Shown: positions 17,531 through 25,294 of the stretch, one piece after another
Layout: every line of letters starts with the position of its first letter
Position numbering within the stretch: position 1 is the first letter of the stretch
Assembly (NCBI GenBank): GCA_946408025.1
Contig: CAMJQJ010000005.1
Coordinates: 1-55,189, forward strand
Length of the DNA stretch: 55,189 nucleotides
From: an uncultured Faecalitalea sp.
GTDB taxonomy: Bacteria > Bacillota_I > Bacilli_A > Erysipelotrichales > Erysipelotrichaceae
Reading direction: 5' to 3'
Made by a program: the position numbers and the translations under genes
Notes under the pieces: model-generated
Told to the model about the DNA's origin: nothing
Seen by the model: only the letters and a program-made list of their open reading frames with translations
Database searches by the model: none

Positions 17531-18530
17531 TTTCTTTTAACGGGGTTGGTAATACGGAGTTATAAAGTGTTTTGGATTTGATTTCGATTTCTTTCAAAAA
17601 GTCTGGAAGATCGCCAAAACGGGTATAAATTGGTTTGTCTTTATTTTGTCTTAAAAGTTCTTGTCCTTTTTTGTTAAAACCTAGAACTTTTACACCATAA
17701 AAACTAGAATTTATTTGCATCTCTTCTTTTGTTACCTGTAATAACATAAACAGACAAGTGCGCTGGATTCTGGCACGGGTATAGGTTTTGGAAATAGATG
17801 CGTTTAGAAAAGTTTGCCAATCATCACATTTACGTGCATTTTCTTTTAAACGGAATTCTATGCCCTCGTTTACCATGAATAAGGTGGATAGATAAGAGGC
17901 TGGTGTCATTAAAAGAAAGGTTCTTAGATACGGATAATATGATTGCCAGTTCTGCTCTTTTAAAAAGTATTGGTCATTGAACTGCTTTTTACCGGCAAAA
18001 TAATCGGCACGTGTTTTTGTGGCACTGATAAAGTCGGTGTTTCTTTGTATGCAGATAGGTTCAATGTTATGGTCTTGACAGAAACGAATATATTGGATAC
18101 CTAAAATATCGTTAGATCCTAAACTATCTAATGTTTTTGAAGTGTTTTGGTTTTGTGATAGTGTAGGATCAATTGTAATCGAACTTAATTTGTTTGTGTA
18201 TTTTTTTAAATACACGATATCATTTGTCTCAGATCCAAAACAAATCGTATCAACATTTAAACTAGAGAGTGATTGAACGGCATATTTTGCAAAGTAATCG
18301 GCACTTTGTGATGCATAACAGGTTGGCAATTCTAAAACGAGATCGACACCATTCTGCAAGGCAAGTTTGGTTTTATCTTGTCTGGAAATAAGACTGGGAA
18401 GACCTCTTTGAGAATAAAAGCCAGAACAAATTGCTACCAGAACATCACCATATTGTTTGGCTTTTTGTATATGATATATATGTCCTTGATGAAAAGGATT
18501 GTACTCTGTAATAATTCCTACAATTTTCAT
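17505..18530 (-). CDS. tmcAL: tRNA(Met) cytidine acetate ligase
   Basis: 341 residues, HIGH-type nucleotidyltransferase of the TmcAL (YlbM) family. The ATP site is visible at GIITEYNPFHQGHIYHI with CSGFYSQRGLPS, and FGSETND and IQRNTDFISATKTRADYF are further family motifs. TmcAL uses acetate and ATP to form N4-acetylcytidine at the wobble base of elongator tRNA-Met. It is shorter than the B. subtilis protein (about 415 residues), with a reduced C-terminal region, but motifs are intact. First gene of a two-gene minus-strand unit with the DUF218 gene. Confidence 0.85.
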   Translation of the reverse strand: MKIVGIITEYNPFHQGHIYHIQKAKQYGDVLVAICSGFYSQRGLPSLISRQDKTKLALQNGVDLVLELPTCYASQSADYFAKYAVQSLSSLNVDTICFGSETNDIVYLKKYTNKLSSITIDPTLSQNQNTSKTLDSLGSNDILGIQYIRFCQDHNIEPICIQRNTDFISATKTRADYFAGKKQFNDQYFLKEQNWQSYYPYLRTFLLMTPASYLSTLFMVNEGIEFRLKENARKCDDWQTFLNASISKTYTRARIQRTCLFMLLQVTKEEMQINSSFYGVKVLGFNKKGQELLRQNKDKPIYTRFGDLPDFLKEIEIKSKTLYNSVLPTPLKESEIIRYAA

Positions 18531-18644
18531 GAGTATATAGTATCATATTTTCTTGCTAGAAAAAAACTTCACAAGTTGAGGAAGAGATTCATTATTTATT
18601 TTCAAACGGATTGTCTGTATAATATCTCAAGATAGGAGAAGAGG

Positions 18645-18974
18645 ATGAATTTATATAGTGTTTTAGTTTGGGTTGGAGCAGGTATCGTGGTGTTGATTTC
18701 TTTGGTCATGATGATTACTGGAAGACCTATTTGGATCAATGAGAAAAAGTATACATATGATTCTTTAGAACATTTTTCTCGTGTAGCTGGATTTATGGGC
18801 GTCATCATCGGAATCAGTGCCGGAATCGTCTTATATAATCTTGCCCAGTCTACAGTCAATACCATGTCAATGGTATCTCTGGTCGTGTTATGCATAACTT
18901 ATGTATCTTATTATGTATGTAAGAAGAAAATGTTGGTCCTTAAGGGGACAAAATCAAAGAAAAAGAAAAAATAA
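18645..18974 (+). CDS. Small membrane protein of unknown function
   Basis: 109 residues with three hydrophobic segments (about 4-25, 47-67, 73-92) and a short soluble stretch (WINEKKYTYDSLEHFSR) between the first two. The C-terminus is very lysine-rich (about nine of the last twelve residues), which would face the cytosol. GATAGGAGAAGAGG gives a good binding site and TATAAT at 18618-18623 a possible -10. No family recognised. Confidence 0.75.
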   Translation: MNLYSVLVWVGAGIVVLISLVMMITGRPIWINEKKYTYDSLEHFSRVAGFMGVIIGISAGIVLYNLAQSTVNTMSMVSLVVLCITYVSYYVCKKKMLVLKGTKSKKKKK

Positions 18975-18998
18975 GCTGGATTAAGTATTTTCTTATTG

Positions 18999-19027
18999 TT
19001 GACTTTCTTATTGTCTTTGATTATAAT
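18999..19027 (+). promoter_or_regulatory. Promoter of the DUF177-rpmF unit
   Basis: TTGACT (18999-19004), 17-nt spacer, perfect TATAAT (19022-19027). Transcription would begin near 19034, after the first in-frame ATG (19033). This argues for the GTG at 19054 as the real start. Confidence 0.8.
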
Positions 19028-19053
19028 ATCAAATGCGACATGAGGTGAAGATC

Positions 19054-19560
19054 GTGAAATTTACGAAAAAAGACTTTTTAAACGCAAAAAACGGAATCAT
19101 TGAAATTGATGAGTGGATTGCGGTTGAGGAGAACGATCTACTTCATCATACTCAAGTCAAGTCCATTCCAGAGGTACATGTTACAGGTACTTTACAGTTT
19201 GACCATAGATCTCTGGTTTTCTCAGATTTGGATTTGGACGGTGTGATGATCGTTCTAGATTCCATAACGATGGAAGACTTAGAGGTTGCATTTGACACAA
19301 AGTCGCAAGAAACGTATTCGTTTGATCCAATTAAGGAGAATGACGAAGATATCATCGTGGTAAAGAAAGATACAGTGGATATCAATCCGGAAATCTTTCA
19401 AGCCATTATCTATGAGGCACCAATGAGCATTACTCGTTTGCCTCGAGATCAATATCCAAAAGGTGATGGATGGCAATTGTTATCTGATCAGGATAAAGAA
19501 GAACCAAAGATCGATCCACGATGGGAAAAGTTAAATGATTTCAAACTGGATGATGACTAG
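19054..19560 (+). CDS. DUF177 (YceD) family protein
   Basis: A 168-residue acidic protein of the DUF177/YceD family, the usual partner of rpmF across bacteria; homologues are linked to 23S rRNA accumulation. Family features are the N-terminal [18 protein letters not shown], the central VTGTLQF and the C-terminal [13 protein letters not shown]...[11 protein letters not shown] start it at the GTG 19054, which has GAGGTGA 5 nt upstream. The alternative ATG 19033 lies at or before the predicted transcript start. The stop is 11 nt from rpmF. It lacks the canonical Cys pair of some homologues. Confidence 0.88.
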   Translation: MKFTKKDFLNAKNGIIEIDEWIAVEENDLLHHTQVKSIPEVHVTGTLQFDHRSLVFSDLDLDGVMIVLDSITMEDLEVAFDTKSQETYSFDPIKENDEDIIVVKKDTVDINPEIFQAIIYEAPMSITRLPRDQYPKGDGWQLLSDQDKEEPKIDPRWEKLNDFKLDDD

Positions 19561-19571
19561 GAGGTGCTAGT

Positions 19572-19742
19572 ATGGCTGTTCAACAGAGAAGAGGTTCAAA
19601 GACACGTAAAGCAAAACGTAGAACTCACTACAAATTAGTTAAACCAACATTAACACGTTGTCCAAACTGTGGTGAATACAAACTTGCTCATAAAATGTGT
19701 TCTTGTGGAGAATACAACGGCAAACAAATCGTTGAGAAATAA
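19572..19742 (+). CDS. rpmF: 50S ribosomal protein L32
   Basis: A 56-residue protein, [20 protein letters not shown] at the start, with the L32 zinc ribbon [17 protein letters not shown]. All four zinc-ligand positions carry Cys (C-x2-C, then C-x-C), so this is a zinc-binding form. GGAGGTG immediately after the DUF177 gene is the binding site. Follows DUF177 as in most Firmicutes. Confidence 0.96.
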   Translation: MAVQQRRGSKTRKAKRRTHYKLVKPTLTRCPNCGEYKLAHKMCSCGEYNGKQIVEK

Positions 19743-19749
19743 GTAAAAT

Positions 19750-19773
19750 AACCAGGGACACCTGGTTTTTTTC
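19750..19773 (+). terminator. Terminator of DUF177-rpmF
   Basis: AACCAGG (19750-19756) pairs with CCTGGTT (19761-19767) across a GACA loop. A T run follows. Confidence 0.9.
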
Positions 19774-19797
19774 TTTAGAAAGAATAGAGGATATAAA

Positions 19798-20619
19798 ATG
19801 ATAGAAATACTGAAGTCGATTCTTTATGGTATCGTAGAAGGAATAACGGAATGGCTTCCAATTAGTTCTACCGGTCATATGATCCTTTTAGAAGAATATA
19901 TGCCGATGGCTGTCAGCAAAGATTTCTGGGATATGTTCTTGGTCGTGATTCAATTAGGGGCAATTATGGCGGTGGTCTTGTTGTATTGGAATAAGATTTT
20001 TCCTTTTAAGATCCGTAAAAATGAAAAAATTAAGGTAAAACAGGATATTTTGATCTTATGGTTAAAAATTATCGTGGCTTGTGTTCCTGCCGCAATAGTT
20101 GGCTTGTTGTTTGATGACTGGTTGAATGAACATTTATATAATGGGTTTGTCGTTGCGGTCATGTTAATTATCGTGGGGATTGCGTTTATCATTATCGAAA
20201 ACAAAAATGTGAATAAGTCTTCAAGAGTCAATACATTATCGCAAATTACATATAAAGATGCGATCGTTATTGGTGTTTTTCAGTTGATTGCAGCAATTTT
20301 TCCTGGGACATCACGTTCAGGGGCAACCATTGTTGGTGGTTTGATGATTGGTGTATCAAGAACTGTAGCCGCTGAATTTACATTCTTTTTGGCTATTCCT
20401 GTAATGTTTGGTGCAAGCTTATTAAAAATTGTTCGTTTTGGGTTAAGTTTTTCACTGATGGAATTCTTTATTTTGATTGTAGGAATGCTGGTTGCGTTTA
20501 TTGTTTCAATCTTAGTCATTCGTTTTTTGATGGGATATATCAAAAAACATGATTTCAAGATTTTTGGTTATTATCGAATCGTCCTAGGGGCAATCGTTTT
20601 ATTGACATTTATATTCTAA
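19798..20619 (+). CDS. uppP: Undecaprenyl-diphosphatase UppP (BacA type)
   Basis: A 273-residue membrane enzyme with about eight helices that recycles undecaprenyl pyrophosphate to the monophosphate carrier for cell-wall synthesis. The two catalytic motifs are present: ILYGIVEGITEWLPISSTGH near the N-terminus (Glu-rich E-x3-E and the SSTGH) and FPGTSRSGATI in the second half. Overexpression of this family gives bacitracin tolerance. Preceded by AGAGGA and transcribed as a single gene. Confidence 0.96.
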   Translation: MIEILKSILYGIVEGITEWLPISSTGHMILLEEYMPMAVSKDFWDMFLVVIQLGAIMAVVLLYWNKIFPFKIRKNEKIKVKQDILILWLKIIVACVPAAIVGLLFDDWLNEHLYNGFVVAVMLIIVGIAFIIIENKNVNKSSRVNTLSQITYKDAIVIGVFQLIAAIFPGTSRSGATIVGGLMIGVSRTVAAEFTFFLAIPVMFGASLLKIVRFGLSFSLMEFFILIVGMLVAFIVSILVIRFLMGYIKKHDFKIFGYYRIVLGAIVLLTFIF

Positions 20620-20650
20620 TTGACCATGTGGTTTTCCATGGTTTTTTAAA

Positions 20651-20671
20651 AGGCGGCTTTTTAAGCCGCCT
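20651..20671 (-). terminator. Terminator of the two-domain unknown gene
   Basis: AGGCGGCTT (20651-20659) and AAGCCGCCT (20663-20671) form a GC-rich 9-bp stem with a 3-base loop. The gene's stop codon is partly in the loop and the last codons are in the stem. The downstream tail on the minus strand is only moderately T-rich (TTTT, then A). A weaker imperfect hairpin at about 20622-20640 may serve uppP on the plus strand. Confidence 0.75.
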
Positions 20672-21347
20672 CATTTAGTAATGATTTAATATTTTGTGCT
20701 TTTTTTACATCGTGATGATAGATGTCGGAGTTAAAATTTACTGGTTTTTTTGAAACATAGAGAGCAAGTTTGTTTCCATCTTTCATGTTGATTTTTAATC
20801 CGACATAAAGCTGTGGTTCCATAGCTCCACTTGAAAATGTTATACCACCTAAAACCTGGTGTAAGAATGGCTCACTTTTTCCTTTGAAAGAAGCTTGTTC
20901 GTTTAGAATGGATATAGTATCAATATCATCTAAAGAGTATTCACCGGTTGTTCCATCAATGATCTTAAATTTTCTTTCTTTAAAATCAATTACAATATTA
21001 TCAAATTCTTTAGTCATAGTTTTGCCTCTTTTCAACGTTTCGATTAGTTTTCTAGCTTGTTTAACAGCGTCATGATAATCAAGATTGTTTCGAACAACAT
21101 ATTCATTATGAATAGGAAGTGTAATGGTTTCCTTTGAGTTTAAGGTTATATTGATTGCGACGAATACACGTTCGTCTCCATTAGCTAAACTTGAGGAAGC
21201 CATGGTTGCGATACTATTCAAGAAAGTATCAAATGTCTTTTTTTTAGCTGGTAAGATCTTTACTTCCAAATTATTGATGTCATGGATGGCGATAGGTTCA
21301 GGTGTCATTAAAAGTCCGTCTTTGATCTCATATTGGATGTAGTTCAT
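20661..21347 (-). CDS. Unknown protein made of two copies of one domain
   Basis: 228 residues, no signal peptide or membrane segment. The two halves align with each other. N-half: IAIHDINNLEVK...FLNSIATM...VFVAINITLNSKETITLPIHNEYV...YHDAVKQARKLIETL. C-half: YSLDDIDTISIL...FLHQVLGG...LYVGLKINMKDGNKLALYVSKKPV...YHHDVKKAQNIKSLL. Each unit is predicted mostly beta with a final helix. The C-half is also close to the 117-residue protein at 31027. I do not recognise the family. The start at 21347 is fixed by AAGGAGGT 5 nt upstream; the longer frame has no binding site. It is transcribed alone. Confidence 0.82.
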   Translation of the reverse strand: MNYIQYEIKDGLLMTPEPIAIHDINNLEVKILPAKKKTFDTFLNSIATMASSSLANGDERVFVAINITLNSKETITLPIHNEYVVRNNLDYHDAVKQARKLIETLKRGKTMTKEFDNIVIDFKERKFKIIDGTTGEYSLDDIDTISILNEQASFKGKSEPFLHQVLGGITFSSGAMEPQLYVGLKINMKDGNKLALYVSKKPVNFNSDIYHHDVKKAQNIKSLLNEAA

Positions 21348-21878
21348 AATAGACCTCCTTCTAGTATTATGCTTTTCTTTCGATTTCATCATACGATATA
21401 ATCAATTGAATCGATATTAATTTTTTATTAAGATTTATGCGAGAGGATTTTCTAAATGAAGAAGTTGTAGATAATAAATAAAACAGCAGTTAAGATAAAG
21501 AGGGAAAAGCTAAAGTTGATTAAGGTACAATTGTGTTGCCGGTATAAGAAAGATGTAAAAAATATAATATTAATGCAATGAATTCTATAGAGTTTAAAAA
21601 ATATCTTTTTTCATGGCCAGATTCAAATCATTTTTTATTATGTATATTATCTACCTATATTTTACATCGAATAAAAGCGAAACGATATAAGGAATGTAAA
21701 AAAATAATGTTTCTTTTTTAAGAGTTAACAATTGCACTGAATATTAATTTACTCTTTTAAAAAGGCTTATATAAAGAAGATTGATCGAATCGTGGCTAAT
21801 AATTTAAATAGACTTTATAAGACCATTCGTGTATAATTATTTTGGTTTTTACCGAAACTTGATAAGGAGGGAAGTAAC
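21348..21878. other. 531-base intergenic stretch without a supported gene
   Basis: Very AT-rich. It holds the rny promoter near its right end and the ribosome binding site of the minus-strand gene at its left end. A 47-codon frame at 21578-21721 starts with MNSIEFKKYLFSWP but has no ribosome binding site, so I do not call it. No convincing RNA fold, repeat or gene remnant was found by eye. Confidence 0.6.
21809..21837 (+). promoter_or_regulatory. Promoter of rny
   Basis: TAGACT (21809-21814), 17-nt spacer, TATAAT (21832-21837). The leader is about 35 nt and ends with AAGGAGGGAAG. Confidence 0.65.
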
Positions 21879-23432
21879 ATGGATTTACTTACAGTCTCTT
21901 TGTCTGGGGTCGCAGGACTTGTTATTGGGATACTTGCTATGGTGGCATATTCTAAAGCAGGATTAAATAAAGATCAGCAAAAAGCAGAACAGTTATTAAA
22001 GAAAGCCGAGACTGAAGCAGAGGCAAAGGTCAAACAAGCGGTTTTAGATGGAAAAACACAGGCGCATGATCTACGCGTCGAAGCTGAAAAAGAAATCAAA
22101 GAGAGAAAACAGGAAGCAATGGATTTAGAAAATAAATTGTTGCGCCGTGAAGACAACTTGAATTTTCGTGATGAAGCTTTGACACAAAAAGAACGCCAGG
22201 TGTCAGAAAAAATGCAGAAAGCTGCTGATAAACTGTCATCTTTAGAGGCAAAAGAGAAAAAATTACAAGAAGAGATCGATAAACAGATCGAAGTGCTGGA
22301 AAATGTCGCAAAAATGTCCAGCCAGGATGCTAAGGCAGAATTATTCTCAGTCGTTGAGAAGAAAATGGAACATGAAACCATTGCCTATATCAAAGATAAA
22401 GAAGAAGAAGCTAAGGCAACAGCGCAGCAAAAAGCGCAAAATATCATTGCATTGGCAATTGAAAGAATGTCTCAGACAGAAACACAGGAACGTACAGTGA
22501 GTGTTGTGAGTCTGCCTGGAGAAGAAATGAAGGGTCGTATTATTGGCCGTGAAGGTCGTAATATTCGTTGTTTTGAACAGGCAACAGGTGTTGAATTAAA
22601 TATTGATGATACACCAGATCTAATTACGATTACATGTTTTAATCCGGTTCGTCGTGAAATTGCCCGTTTAGCATTGGAACATTTGATTCGTGATGGACGT
22701 ATTCAACCAGGACGTATTGAAGAAGTTGTTAAAAAATACCAGCAGGAAGTTGACCAAGAAATCATCAAAGCTGGTGAAGATGCTGTATTTAAACTTGGTA
22801 TCGGTAAGATCGATAGAGAAATCGTAAAATTGATTGGTACATTAAAATATCGATATTCTTACGGACAGAATGCTTTGCAGCATTCAATGGAAGTAGCATA
22901 TTTGGCTGGTGCTATGGCCGCTGAGTTAGGGTTGAACCAGCAAATGGCAAAACGTGCCGGTTTGTTGCATGATATCGGTAAAGCGTTAAACATTGAACAG
23001 CAGGATGGTTCTCATGTTGAACTTGGTTACAAGTTCTGTAAGAAACATGGTGAAAAAGAAATCGTATTGAATGCGATTCAATCACACCATGGAGAAGTTG
23101 AACCTCGTTTCTTGACAAGTCATTTAGTTATTGCAGCGGATACAATCAGTGCAGCTCGTCCAGGTGCTCGTAAAGAAAGTGCACAGGCCTACATTGATCG
23201 TCTTGAAAATCTTGAAAAGATTGCGACAAGCTATGAAGGTGTTAATAGTGCATATGCTATTCAGGCCGGTCGTGAGATTCGTGTCATGGTAAATCCAGAG
23301 CAGGTAGATGATCTATCTTGTGTAAAGATTGCTAGAGAAATTCGTGATCAGATTGAGGAAGAATTGACATATCCTGGTCAGATCAAAGTCAATGTTATTC
23401 GTGAGATTCGTGCTCAGGAATTGGCTAAATAG
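21879..23432 (+). CDS. rny: Ribonuclease Y
   Basis: A 517-residue membrane-anchored endoribonuclease that initiates mRNA decay. The layout matches the family: a membrane helix at 5-25, a long charged coiled coil (about 30-200), the KH domain (EEMKGRIIGREGRNIRCFEQ), and the HD domain (HSMEVAYLAGAM, then GLLHDIGKAL) that holds the metal-dependent catalytic centre. Length and motifs are normal. A strong binding site AAGGAGGGAAG precedes the ATG. With the RNase J-like gene at 25.3 kb it gives this window two RNA-turnover enzymes. Confidence 0.97.
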   Translation: MDLLTVSLSGVAGLVIGILAMVAYSKAGLNKDQQKAEQLLKKAETEAEAKVKQAVLDGKTQAHDLRVEAEKEIKERKQEAMDLENKLLRREDNLNFRDEALTQKERQVSEKMQKAADKLSSLEAKEKKLQEEIDKQIEVLENVAKMSSQDAKAELFSVVEKKMEHETIAYIKDKEEEAKATAQQKAQNIIALAIERMSQTETQERTVSVVSLPGEEMKGRIIGREGRNIRCFEQATGVELNIDDTPDLITITCFNPVRREIARLALEHLIRDGRIQPGRIEEVVKKYQQEVDQEIIKAGEDAVFKLGIGKIDREIVKLIGTLKYRYSYGQNALQHSMEVAYLAGAMAAELGLNQQMAKRAGLLHDIGKALNIEQQDGSHVELGYKFCKKHGEKEIVLNAIQSHHGEVEPRFLTSHLVIAADTISAARPGARKESAQAYIDRLENLEKIATSYEGVNSAYAIQAGREIRVMVNPEQVDDLSCVKIAREIRDQIEEELTYPGQIKVNVIREIRAQELAK

Positions 23433-23508
23433 TCCAAGAAATTTCAGTAAATAAACGATATGTTTGGATTCATAAATCAGTTGGTAAGCTGGTGCTAACT
23501 TATTTGGG

Positions 23509-23537
23509 TTGAAACACTTTGATTTAACGATTATACT
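23509..23537 (+). promoter_or_regulatory. Promoter of the ferredoxin gene
   Basis: TTGAAA (23509-23514), 17-nt spacer, TATACT (23532-23537). The leader is about 27 nt and carries AAAGGAGG. Confidence 0.72.
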
Positions 23538-23569
23538 AATATCAAGTTAAATTAAAGGAGGATTTTAAA

Positions 23570-23743
23570 ATGGCTGTTACTATTGATAAAGATGCTTGCA
23601 TCGGTTGTGGTGCTTGTGTAGGTGGTTGTCCTGTTGGAGCTCTTTCAATGGATGACGAAGGAAAATCTGTTTGTGACGAAGGTACTTGCATTGACTGCGG
23701 TTCTTGCGTAGGTACTTGCCCAGTTGGCGCTATCTCTCAGTAA
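23570..23743 (+). CDS. 2[4Fe-4S] ferredoxin
   Basis: A 57-residue clostridial-type ferredoxin. Two C-x2-C-x2-C-x3-C-P clusters, CIGCGACVGGCP and CIDCGSCVGTCP, are arranged with the usual internal twofold symmetry. It would act as a low-potential electron carrier in the cytosol, fitting an anaerobic metabolism. It has its own promoter and terminator and an optimal AAAGGAGG, so it is probably highly expressed. The redox partner is not indicated by neighbours. Confidence 0.96.
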   Translation: MAVTIDKDACIGCGACVGGCPVGALSMDDEGKSVCDEGTCIDCGSCVGTCPVGAISQ

Positions 23744-23767
23744 TTGAAGATTCAAACAGAATACTAA

Positions 23768-23798
23768 AGCCAGGCCTATGTGCTTGGCTATTTTTTTT
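23768..23798 (+). terminator. Terminator of the ferredoxin gene
   Basis: AGCCAGGC (23768-23775) pairs with GCTTGGCT (23782-23789), one G-U, loop of 6. Eight T follow. Confidence 0.9.
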
Positions 23799-23814
23799 AG
23801 AAAAGGAGAAAATT

Positions 23815-25248
23815 ATGAATAAACGTCCAGAATGGATCTTACCGAATCTTAAAAAAGCTCAGGTTCGTACAAAAAATACAATTGAGCGCATCGACTCATT
23901 TATTATTCCAGAAAACGCAAAATTTATTGGAAACGGAAAGAAATATTATATTTCTACATATGGCTGTCAGGCGAATGAAAGAGACTCAGAGACATTGGCA
24001 GGTATCTTAGATTCATTGGGGTTTGAAAAATCTGAATCACCTGAAGATGTGGATGTTATTTTAATCAATACATGTGCAATTCGCCAAAATGCGGAAGAAA
24101 AAGTATTGGGAGAAATTGGTAACTTTAAACGTCTTTATCGTGCTAATAAGGATTTAGTGATTGGAGTTTGTGGATGTATGGCACAAGAGGAGGGCTTGGT
24201 CAATACGCTGTTAGAAAAGTATCCTCAAGTTCGTTTATTGTTTGGAACACACAATATCCATCAGTTACCAGAAATGTTATATTCTGTTATGTTTGAAAAG
24301 AAACGTGTCGTAAAGATCTATTCTAAAGAAGGGGAAGTATATGAAAATCTTCCTGTACATCGTTTTGGTAAACATAAGGCTTGGGTAAATATCATGTATG
24401 GCTGTGATAAGTTCTGTACGTATTGTATCGTTCCATATACACGTGGTAAACAGCGTAGCCGTACTATGGATCAGATCTTATTTGAAGTCAAAGAATTATA
24501 TGATCAAGGGTATAAAGAAATTACATTGTTGGGCCAGAATGTAAATGCCTATGGAAAAGATATCGATCCAAGTTTGAATTTTGCGTGTCTTTTAGAAGAA
24601 GTTGCCAAGATTGGTATTCCTCGAATTCGTTTTACGACAAGTCATCCTTGGGATTTCAGCGATGATATGATCGATGTGATTGCTAAATATGATAATATCA
24701 TGCCATTTGTTCATCTTCCTTTACAGTCTGGCGATGATGAGATATTAAAGCGTATGGGACGTCGATATACAAGCGAATCTTATATGGAGCTTTTTAATAA
24801 GATCGTAACGAAGATTGACCGTGTTGCGGTCTCTACAGATGTCATTGTTGGATTTCCAAATGAAAGCGATGAGCAGTTTGAACATACTTTAGAGATCATG
24901 GAAAAATGTAAGTTTGATAATGCCTTTACATTTATCTTTTCACCTCGTCCAGGAACACCGGCAGCTAGAATGGAAGATCCAATCGATTTTGAGACTAAGA
25001 AAGAAAGACTTGCGAAACTAAACACATTGTGGAATAAATATGCTTTGGAAAAGAACAAGGCATATGAAGGAAAAGTTGTTAAAGTATTGGTAGATGGTTT
25101 CTCAAAAAAAGATGACCACGTATATTCTGGATATACAGATACGAATAAACTGGTTAATTTCACTGGTGAAAATATTCAGCCAGGTGATTTTGTAGATGTT
25201 CTGATTGAAACAGGTAAAACATTTTCCCTTGATGGAAGAGTAGTATGA
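23815..25248 (+). CDS. miaB: tRNA-2-methylthio-N6-dimethylallyladenosine synthase
   Basis: 477-residue radical-SAM methylthiotransferase that modifies A37 of tRNAs reading UNN codons. The N-terminal domain carries TYGCQANERDSE, INTCAIRQNAEEK and GVCGCMAQ, the three Cys that bind the auxiliary cluster. The radical-SAM motif is CDKFCTYCIVPYTRGKQRSR, followed by the LGQNVNAYG motif. A TRAM domain (VLVDGFSKKDDHVYSGYT) closes the protein. I choose the ATG at 23815 with AAAGGAGA upstream; the longer open frame runs back through the ferredoxin terminator. Confidence 0.96.
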   Translation: MNKRPEWILPNLKKAQVRTKNTIERIDSFIIPENAKFIGNGKKYYISTYGCQANERDSETLAGILDSLGFEKSESPEDVDVILINTCAIRQNAEEKVLGEIGNFKRLYRANKDLVIGVCGCMAQEEGLVNTLLEKYPQVRLLFGTHNIHQLPEMLYSVMFEKKRVVKIYSKEGEVYENLPVHRFGKHKAWVNIMYGCDKFCTYCIVPYTRGKQRSRTMDQILFEVKELYDQGYKEITLLGQNVNAYGKDIDPSLNFACLLEEVAKIGIPRIRFTTSHPWDFSDDMIDVIAKYDNIMPFVHLPLQSGDDEILKRMGRRYTSESYMELFNKIVTKIDRVAVSTDVIVGFPNESDEQFEHTLEIMEKCKFDNAFTFIFSPRPGTPAARMEDPIDFETKKERLAKLNTLWNKYALEKNKAYEGKVVKVLVDGFSKKDDHVYSGYTDTNKLVNFTGENIQPGDFVDVLIETGKTFSLDGRVV

Positions 25249-25294
25249 TATAATATTGAAAAACAATAAGAAAAATATAATCAATGGAGGGAAT

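Noticed and set aside
21578-21721. 47-codon ORF in the large gap before rny
   Set aside because: No ribosome binding site, no recognisable protein features, and its length is expected by chance in DNA this rich in AT.
23704-23814. Longer N-terminus for miaB starting inside the ferredoxin gene
   Set aside because: It would be translated through the ferredoxin terminator, and the ATG at 23815 has a good binding site and the expected family start.
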